A DNA stretch of 47,095 bases from Oscillospiraceae bacterium (GTDB taxonomy: Bacteria; Bacillota; Clostridia; Oscillospirales; Ruminococcaceae), in the NCBI GenBank assembly GCA_009777155.1, contig WRMK01000003.1, forward strand, positions 1 to 47,095. Direction: 5' to 3'. Of this stretch, positions 40,142 to 47,095 are shown one piece after another. The notes beneath the pieces are model-generated. The model ran no database searches and was not told where the DNA came from. It worked only from the letters and a program-made list of their open reading frames with translations. Position 1 is the first letter of the stretch; each line of letters opens with the position of its first letter. The translations under genes were made by a program, and so were the position numbers.

Positions 40142-40999
40142 ATGGCGCGGAGCAACAGGACTTCAAATGTATTAAAACTATTAAATCTGCCGGAAGCTGA
40201 AAGGCCGTCGGCAGTTCTTCCTGTTGTTGAAAATTTTGATGCGGCTGTGGGCGAGCAGGGTTTTTATGTGTTCGGGGACGTGGGTTGGGTTGCGCTTGAT
40301 GGGGCGCAAGGGGGAGTGTTCGAGAAGTCGTGCGAAGGGGTACGCGATAGGTCGCACGAGGGAGTACTCGATAAGTCGCATGAGGGAGTACTCGATAAGT
40401 CGCATGAGGGAGTACTCGACAAGTCGTACGAGGAATTACCCGACAAAGTCCCCGACAAGTCGCATGAGGAAGTACCCGACAAAACCCCCGAAAATGCAAC
40501 CGCCCCTGCTGAAATAACGCCGAAGAAACGGCGGCGCAGAGCCATTGTGAAGCACATGAAGCTTGAAAAGTTGTCGGAGGCGGGCGGGGAGAATCCCGCA
40601 CTGAAGGCGATTGCGGAATTAGCCGAATCCGCCGAACCCGCTGAACCCATTGACCCCAACAAACCCACCAAACCCGCACCGGAAAAGGCTTTTGTCGCCG
40701 CACCGCCCGAAGCAAAAGCCCCGAAACAGATTGTGAGCATACCGCTGTTGCTTGTGAATGAGCAGCTCGGCGCGGCGGTTGAGCGGTTCAATGTCTGCGC
40801 GTGCGACGCCTGTTTGCGCGGGATTTCCGACCGCGCGCTTGACCTTATGCCACCGATGTATTTTCGGCTCACTACCGCCGAGGACGCGGACGAGGTGAAT
40901 CGCTTGATGAGGGAGCGCAGGGCGGAGGCGATACGGACGTTGGCGAAGGTTTGCATTGTTGCGCTTTCTAAGCCGTTTCATGGTGATGGTGATGATTGA
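40142..40999 (+). CDS. ComFB-domain protein with octapeptide repeats
   Basis: A 285-residue protein. The C-terminal ~80 residues match the late-competence ComFB domain: C219-A-C221-D-A-C224 then LRGISDRALDLMPPMYF. ComFB-domain proteins were recently reported as c-di-GMP receptors in cyanobacteria. Residues about 60-115 are imperfect repeats of the octapeptide DKSHEGVL, and near 125 is a basic patch KKRRRRAIVKHMK. A Pro/Ala/Glu-rich linker follows. The start follows GGAGCG/GGAGAA stretches, 26 bp after the RHH gene, so they are likely co-transcribed with parA. Binding of c-di-GMP here is an inference. Confidence 0.78.
   Translation: MARSNRTSNVLKLLNLPEAERPSAVLPVVENFDAAVGEQGFYVFGDVGWVALDGAQGGVFEKSCEGVRDRSHEGVLDKSHEGVLDKSHEGVLDKSYEELPDKVPDKSHEEVPDKTPENATAPAEITPKKRRRRAIVKHMKLEKLSEAGGENPALKAIAELAESAEPAEPIDPNKPTKPAPEKAFVAAPPEAKAPKQIVSIPLLLVNEQLGAAVERFNVCACDACLRGISDRALDLMPPMYFRLTTAEDADEVNRLMRERRAEAIRTLAKVCIVALSKPFHGDGDD
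40334..40480 (+). repeat. 24-bp coding tandem repeat
   Basis: About five imperfect units of GATAAGTCGCATGAGGGA plus GTACTC encode the DKSHEGVL octapeptide. Two central units are identical, which suggests recent slippage or unequal exchange. Confidence 0.85.
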
Positions 41000-41003
41000 T
41001 ATT

Positions 41004-41402
41004 ATGACAAATTTTGATATTGTTGGTTGTTTTAGTGAAGAAATTATTGCCAAATTAGGATTAAATATAGAAGTCGGTACAGAAATACTCTTGTCAATGC
41101 CTACATTAGAACACATCAAAAAAGACCACCCCGAAATTATCGGCGACCATAAAGCCATAATTGCAGATATTATTGCCGCGCCGTTAGGGGTATCTCGTCG
41201 TAAAAAAGACGGCTCTATTGGATTTTTCAAAGACCATGAAAACGGAATACAATATTTTCTCGAGCTTTCTGTGCGCCCGTCGAATATCGGCGAATACTTT
41301 GTTCGCACACTGCACCATATTCAAATTGAGCGTGTAGAAAAACGTGTGAAAAAAGGAGCAATATTGCTATTGACAAATGAGAAAATACCTGCTATAATAT
41401 AA
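41004..41402 (+). CDS. Putative PBECR-type nuclease-like protein
   Basis: A 132-residue protein (start ATG 41004, alternative 40992) that overlaps or abuts the ComFB gene end. The stretch MPTLEHIKKDHPEIIGDHKAII, then APLGVSRRKKDGSIGFFK and HHIQIERVEKRVKKGAILLL, resembles the phage barnase/EndoU/colicin/RelE-like (PBECR) group of toxin nucleases. The resemblance is to the general pattern only. Its base composition is clearly more AT-rich than its neighbours, a sign of separate origin. Its last codons overlap the promoter of the next RNA gene. No antitoxin protein is adjacent. Confidence 0.5.
   Translation: MTNFDIVGCFSEEIIAKLGLNIEVGTEILLSMPTLEHIKKDHPEIIGDHKAIIADIIAAPLGVSRRKKDGSIGFFKDHENGIQYFLELSVRPSNIGEYFVRTLHHIQIERVEKRVKKGAILLLTNEKIPAII
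41370..41398 (+). promoter_or_regulatory. Perfect sigma-A-type promoter of the structured RNA
   Basis: TTGACA (41370-41375), 17 bp and TATAAT (41393-41398), inside the 3' end of the preceding gene. The only transcribed unit before the terminator is non-coding. Confidence 0.85.
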
Positions 41403-41404
41403 TC

Positions 41405-41535
41405 AGAGCGATACATACCGCTGAGGACGGAACAGGCAACCGTCGCCCGCCGTGAAAACGGCGATTGGAGATGTGGGTAAGGGGGTCACGCCACCTCGGT
41501 ATGTATTTAAGCCGCCCTTTTGGGGCGGCTTTTTT
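41405..41535 (+). ncRNA. Unidentified structured RNA, about 130 nt
   Basis: Between a perfect promoter and a strong terminator the RNA closes on itself: ATACATACCG (41411-41420) pairs with CGGTATGTAT (41497-41506). Inside are a GACGG/CCGTC hairpin (41426-41444) with loop AACAGGCAA, and a CGCCGT-GAAA-ACGGCG hairpin (41448-41463) with a GNRA loop. A G-rich strand GGGTAAGGGGGTCACGCCACC follows. That makes a three- or four-way junction. I could not match it to SRP, 6S, tmRNA, RNase P or a known riboswitch. No gene follows on this strand, so it is probably a trans-acting or ligand-free sRNA. Confidence 0.75.
41509..41535 (+). terminator. Intrinsic terminator of the structured RNA
   Basis: AAGCCGCCC (41509-41517), loop TTTTG and GGGCGGCTT (41523-41531), followed by a T run to 41535. 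Confidence 0.9.
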
Positions 41536-41554
41536 ATGTTTTATTAAATTTATG

Positions 41555-41985
41555 AACCACGGGCGAACCGTGGTAACTCGCCCCTATATTGATGTTGTTT
41601 ATAACCGCGCTGTATGTACGGGCGCGCATTGCGCGTCCGTGAATTTTCGATGTTTCCGTGGGATTGCGGACGGGCAATGCCCGCCCCTACATTCAATAAT
41701 ATTTTTATGTGGTTGAAAATTTTTATTGTAGGGAACGGTTCCTAACCGTTCCGCTGATGTGGCTGTGCAAATTTGTGTAAGTTATAATCTCGCTGAAACT
41801 TTGCGGAACGGTTATGAACCGTTCCCTACAAAACACCGCGCCACGTTTCGGGGATTTTACGGGCGAACCGTGAATTTTCGGCGTTTCCGTGGGATTGCGG
41901 ACGGGCAATGCCCGCCCCTACATTCAATAATATTTTTATGCGACCTGTAAATTTTTATTGTAGGGAACGGTTCTTAACCGTTCCG
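41555..41985. repeat. Tandemly duplicated block of TGTAGGG-frame hairpins downstream of mfd
   Basis: About eight hairpins (stems GGGCGAACC, GGGCGCGC, GGACGGGC, GGAACGGTT and others) fill the gap. Two blocks about 231 bp apart (from 41641 and from 41872) align across hairpins, spacer CATTCAATAATATTTTTATG and the last codons of mfd. The second block runs into the true mfd end. Confidence 0.85.
41728..41790 (-). pseudogene. Duplicate of the mfd 3' end
   Basis: CCGCTGATGTGGCTGTGCAA, then ATTTGTGTAAG, at 41751-41781 repeats the mfd 3' end at 41983-42013, offset by about 232 bp and preceded by the same GGAACGGTT hairpin. It is not translated and diverges after about 45 bp. Confidence 0.8.
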
Positions 41986-44900
41986 CTGATGTGGCTGTGC
42001 AAATTTGTGTAAGCTATAACTCCGCAAAAACCCCCGCGCCGCCTCAAGCGGTTCCTCGCCCTTCGCAAGCTTCACGCTTATGGACGGCATCGCGCCGCTT
42101 TTCGCGCTAAAATCGAGCGTAACCCTGCCGTCCATTGCGCCGACTGCCCTGCTTATGCCCTCCATGTCGAAACTGCCGTCTTTGGCGTGGCGGATTTTCA
42201 GAATGCCGCCTTCTTGCAGGATTGTTGCGATTCCCGATGCTTGCGCCATGTTGCGGACTTCGGCGGCTTGAATTAACCCCAAAACCGGGGCGGGCGGCTC
42301 GCCGTAACGGTCGAGCAGTTCGTCAATTACGTCAAGGCTGTCGTCGTCGCTCCTGATTTCAGCTATGCGCTTGTAGCAAGTGATACGTTGCGCGGGGCTT
42401 TGAATATAATTTTCGGGGATAAATGCGTCGGTTTTCACGTCAATCAGCACCTCAAAATCTTCAATAGCGGCGTTGCCGCCTGTGTCTTCCGAGTTTCCGT
42501 TTCTTTGTTCATTCACCGCCTCATTGAGCAGTTTCAGATACATATCGTAGCCCACCGCGCTTAAATGCCCCGACTGCTTTGCGCCCAGAATTGAACCCGC
42601 GCCGCGTATCTCCAAATCCCGCATTGCGATATTGAAGCCCGAGCCGAATTGGGTAAACTCGCGGATAGCATTAAGCCGCTTTGTCGAAATTTCCGACAAG
42701 ACTTTGCCGCGTTTGAAAGTAAAATAAGCGTAGGCGCGCTTGTTCGTCCTGCCGACACGACCGCGCAATTGATGCAACTGCGCCAAGCCCATGTGGTCGG
42801 CGTTTTCGATTATAAGAGTGTTGACATTCGGGACGTCTACGCCCGTTTCAATCAAGGTTGTGCAAACCAGAACGTCGATTTCGTTGTCCAATAATTTTCG
42901 CCAAACTTCGAGCAATTCGTCCTCGTTCAACTTGCCATGTGCGGTTGCGATTCGCGCGTCCGGGCATAGTTTCAGCAGGTCTGTGGCGCAGTCGAGAATC
43001 GTCTCAATGCGATTGTGAATGTAATAAACTTGTCCGTTTCGGCGGAGTTCCTTATTGATTGCCTGCGCGATTACGCTTTTGTCGTGCTCGATTACGTAGG
43101 TCGTCACGGGTTGGCGGTCTTGCGGGGGTGTGTTAATCACGCTCATGTCGCGGATTCCGCTCATTGCCATGTTGAGCGTCCGCGGAATGGGTGTCGCCGA
43201 CAAAGTCAGCACGTCTACCCCGCTGAATTTTTCCTTGAATTTTTCTTTGTGACTAACGCCGAAACGCTGTTCCTCGTCTATGATTGCAAGCCCTAAGTTG
43301 TGAAACTCGACGTCGCTCTGCACTAAACGATGAGTGCCTATAACAAGGTCAACTATGCCTTTTTTCAGCTTGCTTATGACCGCCCTAATTTCTTTCGGAC
43401 TGCGGAATCGGGAAAGTAATTCTATATTTACCGGGAAATTTCCCATGCGCTTGATTGCGGTTTGGTAATGTTGCCACGCGAGGACTGTGGTCGGGCAGAG
43501 CAAGGCGCACTGCTTGCCGTCCATTACGCACTTGAATGCGCCGCGTAGCGCGACCTCGGTTTTGCCGAACCCGACGTCCCCGCAGAGCAGTCTGTCCATG
43601 GGTTTAATGTCCTGCATGTCGGCCTTGATTTCCTCGATACAGCGGAGTTGGTCGTCGGTCTCGATGTAGCTGAAATGCTCCTCAAACTCCACCTGCTCGG
43701 AATTATCAGCGGGGAATTGATGCCCGCGAGACTTGAGCCGTTTCGAGTAAAGCTTAATCAATTCTTCTGCCAATTCTGCCGCCGCCGCCTTGGCTTTGAC
43801 CTTGGCTTTCTGCCACGCGTCGCCATTAATTTTATTGAGTTTCAGCGAGACCGCATCGGTGTTGCCGATGTATCGCGAGATGAAATCAAGCTGTGTCACC
43901 GGCACATAAAGCACGTCTGTACCTGCGTATTTTATCTTGATATAATCCTTACTCACGCCGCCGTCCGTGAGTTTCGTCACGCCCTCAAAAATTCCTATGC
44001 CGTAATTCTGATGGACTACGTAATCGCCCGCGGAAATGTCGGTGAGACTGCGAATTTCCTCACCGGCGCGTTTCTTTTTGCGGCGTATTGCAGTGCCTAA
44101 AACAGCCGTGTTTCCACTTGCACCGCTTGACGTTTTCGCAAGGCTCAACATTACGCACTTTGCATCGGGGTAGTCGTAGCCCGCGCCTACAGTTCCCGCC
44201 AAAATATAGGCACGCTTGGCGTATATTTTTTTGGGGTCACTCGCAAAATCCACGGGCAAGCCGTCGTCTTTCAAGTCCTGCGCCAAGGTTCGCGCGGCTT
44301 TTTCGGTGCCGCCGAAAACGCATGCGGCGTAGCCCTTGGAAAAATAATCGGCGAGCTCGGTTTTCAGCAACTTATACTCGCCGCTCCAACTTGATAACTG
44401 ATGAGCGCGTATGCTTTGTGCGGTTGCCACTTGCAAATCGCGGTGTCCCCGCATAAAAGTGTCAAGATAGGCGCGGGTTTTTTCGGCAGAAATTTCCTTA
44501 TACTCGCCGTTTGTGAGCATGTACTTGTTGCGATTGCGTTTCTGCCGACTCGCAACCGGCAACTGTCCACTATCCACTACCAACTGTTTCAAGTCTTCCT
44601 CGTGCCGAATACAGGCGGCGCGGTAACTCTCGGCGCAGTTCTGCTGTTCGCAGATAATGCAGTGGGGTGCGTAGTCGAATAATGTCGCGTTTTCGGTTGT
44701 TTCGTAACTTTCAAAACAGGGTGCAATGTCGATTTCTGTAAGCGTATTCTCCTCACGCCGCTGTGTTTCCGGCTCGAAGAAACTTATGCTGTCGGGGGTA
44801 TCGCCCCAAAATTCAATCCGCACAGGTAACTCGTGATTGACCGCGTAAATATCGACAATCGCGCCGCGTATCGAAAACTGCGAGACCCCCTCAACCATGT

Positions 44901-45405
44901 CGCACCGCGAAAAGCCCATCTCGACAAGGCGCAGTGCCAACGTGTCAAGGGCGATTTCGTCGTCTTGATTTATTACGAGGGTTTGTTGGGCGAGGACTTT
45001 CGGGGGCGTGGTGAATTGCCCTGCCGCTTCGCTTGTGGCTACTGCGATTTTTAATCTACTCGTTATGACACGGCTGAGTACGTTCAGTCGGCGGTGTTCG
45101 TATTCTCTCGAATTGACCTCAAAGCCGCCTATATTCAGGTCTTTTGCGGGGTAGACTAAGGCGACTTGCGAATTGCAGAAGGTGTTAATATCCTCGGTTA
45201 GGCGCAGTGCCTCGTTTTCAGTTTCAACTAAAACTATGAAGGATTCCGCGCCGTCTTCGAGTGCTAATGCGGCTAAGAAATGCGCTTTGTGAATCAGCGA
45301 AAGCCCCGTAAGTAATACGGGGGGAGTATCGCTTCTGCTTGTAATGCTCCGGGCCAACCCTCCGTATTCGGGGAGTTGCCCGGCTATTGAATTAAAAAAT
45401 ATCAT
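41974..45405 (-). CDS. mfd: Transcription-repair coupling factor Mfd
   Basis: A 1143-residue ATP-dependent translocase that removes stalled RNA polymerase and recruits UvrA. It has an N-terminal UvrB-like region, an RNA-polymerase-interacting domain ([17 protein letters not shown]), helicase motifs [12 protein letters not shown] and [24 protein letters not shown], and a C-terminal D7 domain. Two oddities stand out. The last residues QRNG and the stop are encoded by a GGAACGGTT hairpin. An insertion ([18 protein letters not shown]) near residue 280 is encoded by a heptad array. No strong Shine-Dalgarno is seen before the ATG. Confidence 0.97.
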   Translation of the reverse strand: MIFFNSIAGQLPEYGGLARSITSRSDTPPVLLTGLSLIHKAHFLAALALEDGAESFIVLVETENEALRLTEDINTFCNSQVALVYPAKDLNIGGFEVNSREYEHRRLNVLSRVITSRLKIAVATSEAAGQFTTPPKVLAQQTLVINQDDEIALDTLALRLVEMGFSRCDMVEGVSQFSIRGAIVDIYAVNHELPVRIEFWGDTPDSISFFEPETQRREENTLTEIDIAPCFESYETTENATLFDYAPHCIICEQQNCAESYRAACIRHEEDLKQLVVDSGQLPVASRQKRNRNKYMLTNGEYKEISAEKTRAYLDTFMRGHRDLQVATAQSIRAHQLSSWSGEYKLLKTELADYFSKGYAACVFGGTEKAARTLAQDLKDDGLPVDFASDPKKIYAKRAYILAGTVGAGYDYPDAKCVMLSLAKTSSGASGNTAVLGTAIRRKKKRAGEEIRSLTDISAGDYVVHQNYGIGIFEGVTKLTDGGVSKDYIKIKYAGTDVLYVPVTQLDFISRYIGNTDAVSLKLNKINGDAWQKAKVKAKAAAAELAEELIKLYSKRLKSRGHQFPADNSEQVEFEEHFSYIETDDQLRCIEEIKADMQDIKPMDRLLCGDVGFGKTEVALRGAFKCVMDGKQCALLCPTTVLAWQHYQTAIKRMGNFPVNIELLSRFRSPKEIRAVISKLKKGIVDLVIGTHRLVQSDVEFHNLGLAIIDEEQRFGVSHKEKFKEKFSGVDVLTLSATPIPRTLNMAMSGIRDMSVINTPPQDRQPVTTYVIEHDKSVIAQAINKELRRNGQVYYIHNRIETILDCATDLLKLCPDARIATAHGKLNEDELLEVWRKLLDNEIDVLVCTTLIETGVDVPNVNTLIIENADHMGLAQLHQLRGRVGRTNKRAYAYFTFKRGKVLSEISTKRLNAIREFTQFGSGFNIAMRDLEIRGAGSILGAKQSGHLSAVGYDMYLKLLNEAVNEQRNGNSEDTGGNAAIEDFEVLIDVKTDAFIPENYIQSPAQRITCYKRIAEIRSDDDSLDVIDELLDRYGEPPAPVLGLIQAAEVRNMAQASGIATILQEGGILKIRHAKDGSFDMEGISRAVGAMDGRVTLDFSAKSGAMPSISVKLAKGEEPLEAARGFLRSYSLHKFAQPHQRNG
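44561..44586. repeat. Heptad array inside the mfd coding sequence
   Basis: ACTGTCC, ACTATCC, ACTACCA and ACTG follow each other with 7-bp spacing. This is the same periodicity as the intergenic arrays but a fourth sequence flavour. In frame it encodes VVDSGQLP on the minus strand. Confidence 0.7.
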
Positions 45406-45431
45406 TTAGAGGGTTCTTTCTAAGTTACTCG

Positions 45432-46043
45432 CTAAGTTACTCGCCTGTCTTGACCGTATTGGATTAAACGCACGATTACGGGAATCATGACAAGGTTTAA
45501 CCCCAATTCGACAAGGAAATTAACGCCTACTAATCCAAAAAAGATATAGGCGGTGCTGTTTGCGAAGCCGCTACCCTCGCCCCATTCTGCGAGAAGTGGA
45601 AGGAAGAAAACGTATGAGCCGAGAACAAACACACCAGTGTTTACAATGGGGCAGATTACACCTGCCGCCGCCGCCGCGAGGGTTCTGCCTTTGGGGGCAA
45701 GCAGTCTGTAGACCGCGCCCGCCGCAAGCCCTGCCGCAAGCCCTTTAAGTAACACCGTGATAATTGTTCCGGGTACGTTAAAGGCTAAGAATGGTGCGGC
45801 ATCTCCCGAGAGTAACACCGCCGCGCCGAATACCAAGCCGAGCCAACCGCCTGCTTTTACGCCGATGATTGCCGCGCCGACCGTAATCGGAATCAGAACG
45901 AGCGAGATTGTGAAAAGCGGGAACAGGGGGCGCATTGCGATTGCAAGGAGTTGCAGTATGACGACGACCGCCGTCAATACGCCGAGTTGTGTGAGCATGA
46001 GCGTTCGGGAGCGAATCGCTCTGCTGTTTTGTTGATTTGCCAT
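45432..46043 (-). CDS. ECF-transporter substrate-binding (S) component
   Basis: A 203-residue protein with about six membrane segments and the S-component look (TQLGVLTAVVVILQLLA start, GVKAGGWLGLVFGAAVLLSGD, GVNFLVELGLNLVM). S components capture vitamins and join a shared energising module that is encoded elsewhere. It lies directly upstream of mfd and downstream of coaX, so pantothenate is a reasonable substrate guess (PanT-like), but sequence alone does not show this. GAAAGGAAA precedes the ATG. Confidence 0.82.
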   Translation of the reverse strand: MANQQNSRAIRSRTLMLTQLGVLTAVVVILQLLAIAMRPLFPLFTISLVLIPITVGAAIIGVKAGGWLGLVFGAAVLLSGDAAPFLAFNVPGTIITVLLKGLAAGLAAGAVYRLLAPKGRTLAAAAAGVICPIVNTGVFVLGSYVFFLPLLAEWGEGSGFANSTAYIFFGLVGVNFLVELGLNLVMIPVIVRLIQYGQDRRVT

Positions 46044-46094
46044 TGTTTGATTTCCTTTCTGTGCTGTTTCCCCGTTGCGGGTGAAACGCTTTTT

Positions 46095-46217
46095 ATTTAA
46101 TGCAGAAATGACAATGCAGAATGCAGAAATAAATAAAATTATGATGTTTTTTTCCGTCGGAAAACTACCTAAAAAGCTAAATTATTTCTGCATTGTGCAT
46201 TCTGCATTCTGCATTAT
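46095..46217. repeat. Short heptad-bounded element, GCAGAAT flavour
   Basis: Left GCAGAAT array, interior CCGTCGGAAAA in inverted orientation, right array 46185-46216. It is about 120 bp, shorter than the other copies, and ends at the coaX stop. Confidence 0.85.
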
Positions 46218-46991
46218 TTACCGGTTCTTCTCATAAACCACCCTCAACCCCTGCGACACAAGGTGCGGGTTTACCTCGAAATCTCGTCTGCAATAGGGCT
46301 TAATTTGGGGGGCGTTGCCGCCTGTTACGACTACTGTGCATTGTTCTTTTTGCACGCCGAGTTCTTCCTCGAACCGTTCTACCAAGCCGTCCAACATGCA
46401 CCCTATGCCGTGCAGAACGCCCGAGCGTATGCTGTCGGGGGAATTAGTCCCGATTACCCGCTCGACTTTGTCCACGCCGACCAAAGGTAACGCCGCCGTT
46501 TCCCTATCCATCGCCTCAAAGCTTATCCCCATGCCGGGCGACAAGGTACACCCGACAAACGCGCCGGTTTTATCGAGCGCCTGTACCTTTATGATAGTAC
46601 CCATGTCGATAATTATGCAGGGCATTTTGTAAAATTCTTTTGCCGCCACCGAGCCGCAGACCAAATCGCCGCCAAGGCAGGACGGGTCGTCGATTTTTAT
46701 GTTCAGCCCTGTTTTGAGGCCCGGCCCGATTAGCAGTGAGCCGATACCGAAAAGGTCGTGAATCGCCGCCTTAATTTGCGCTGTTGTCGGCGGGACGACT
46801 GACGAAATTATCGCGCCCGTAATGCTTGATGTCGGCAAGTTTCGCAGTTTGAAAATGTCCATCAAAGTAACAGCGTACTGGTCTTTCATGCGCGCTGTGT
46901 CGGTGTTTACGCGGGATTCAAACACGAGTTTCTCGCCGTCAAAAACCGCGAAAACTGTGTTGGTGTTCCCTGCATCAACTGTAAGTAGCAT
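46218..46991 (-). CDS. coaX: Type III pantothenate kinase (CoaX)
   Basis: A 257-residue ASKHA-fold kinase for the first step of CoA synthesis. DAGNTNT (phosphate 1) at 6-12, ISSVVPP and GPGLKTGLNIKIDDPS are typical, and the IIDMGT core holds the catalytic aspartate. The residues after DMGT are IIKVQ instead of the usual ATT(I/F)D, and GCTLSPG replaces GGAIxPG. This may be a divergent or altered-activity member. The start at 46991 fits the family N terminus. AAAGG is 12 nt upstream, and a TTG three codons earlier is possible. Confidence 0.88.
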   Translation of the reverse strand: MLLTVDAGNTNTVFAVFDGEKLVFESRVNTDTARMKDQYAVTLMDIFKLRNLPTSSITGAIISSVVPPTTAQIKAAIHDLFGIGSLLIGPGLKTGLNIKIDDPSCLGGDLVCGSVAAKEFYKMPCIIIDMGTIIKVQALDKTGAFVGCTLSPGMGISFEAMDRETAALPLVGVDKVERVIGTNSPDSIRSGVLHGIGCMLDGLVERFEEELGVQKEQCTVVVTGGNAPQIKPYCRRDFEVNPHLVSQGLRVVYEKNR

Positions 46992-47011
46992 ATAAATCAA
47001 AACCTTTCAAT

Positions 47012-47095
47012 ATAATGCAGAATGCAGAATGCAAAATGCAGAAATAATTTAATTTTCAAGTGGATTTCCGACGGAAATAAGCGTTGTAATTTTAG
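47012..47095. repeat. Left part of a heptad-bounded element, GCAGAAT flavour
   Basis: Four GCAGAAT-type units followed by the TTTCCGACGGAAATAAGCG interior module, cut by the window end. Confidence 0.85.

Noticed and set aside
41405-41535. Signal recognition particle RNA or 6S RNA
   Set aside because: The GGAAGCAGCC-type SRP core is absent, and the structure is a multi-stem junction and not the long 6S hairpin.

Overview
The window looks like the chromosome of a motile Gram-positive anaerobe, most likely a clostridial Firmicute. The evidence is a long flagellar (fla/che-type) operon with FliY instead of FliN, FlbD, CheC and CheD. The flagellar gene order is the Bacillus/Clostridium order, Shine-Dalgarno sites are strong, and several promoters match the sigma-A consensus with 17-bp spacers. 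No tRNA, rRNA, CRISPR array, transposase or prophage was recognised.

Layout. (1) 189-2990: glycogen phosphorylase on the minus strand, then a compact convergent module of a 29-aa membrane peptide and a short antisense RNA, with two perfect promoters and a shared terminator. It has the layout of an Fst/par-type type I toxin-antitoxin system. (2) 3011-33896, minus strand: one co-directional flagellar/chemotaxis operon running flgB, flgC, fliE, fliF, fliG, fliH, fliI, fliJ, fliK, flgD, a TIGR02530-like gene, flgE, flbD, motA, motB, fliM, fliY, cheY, fliO, fliP, fliQ, fliR, flhB, flhA, a 48-aa gene, fliA, two flgF/flgG-type rod genes, cheC, cheD and a metallo-hydrolase. A consensus promoter lies before flgB and likely internal promoters before fliK and motB. 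fliL, flhF and flhG are absent from their usual places. (3) 34114-38202: an unrecognised membrane protein facing a PilZ gene, then a membrane PAS-GGDEF diguanylate cyclase. (4) 38894-41535, plus strand: a ParA ATPase, a ribbon-helix-helix-like protein, a ComFB-domain protein, an AT-rich nuclease-like gene and an unidentified structured RNA with its own perfect promoter and terminator. (5) 41974-46991, minus strand: mfd, an ECF-transporter S component and coaX.

Almost every gap between genes is filled with repeats of a few modular families. One is small hairpins framed by TGTAGGG in which the stem changes from copy to copy but stays self-complementary. Another is elements of about 120-215 bp bounded by arrays of 7-bp repeats in three sequence flavours. 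A third is a ~260-bp element with 32- to 44-bp perfect inverted arms that differ between copies, plus an internal covarying hairpin. These elements sit within a few bases of stop codons, sometimes supply the stop or last codons, and in two places accompany a duplicated gene tail. A fourth element lies between a Shine-Dalgarno sequence and the start codon of cheD, fliO and a rod gene.

Together the genes encode the basal body, export apparatus, motor and switch, with c-di-GMP signalling genes (PilZ, GGDEF, probably ComFB) around them. The most interesting signals are the type I toxin-antitoxin module, the orphan structured RNA, the ParA-RHH-ComFB cluster and the self-complementary variable-stem repeats.
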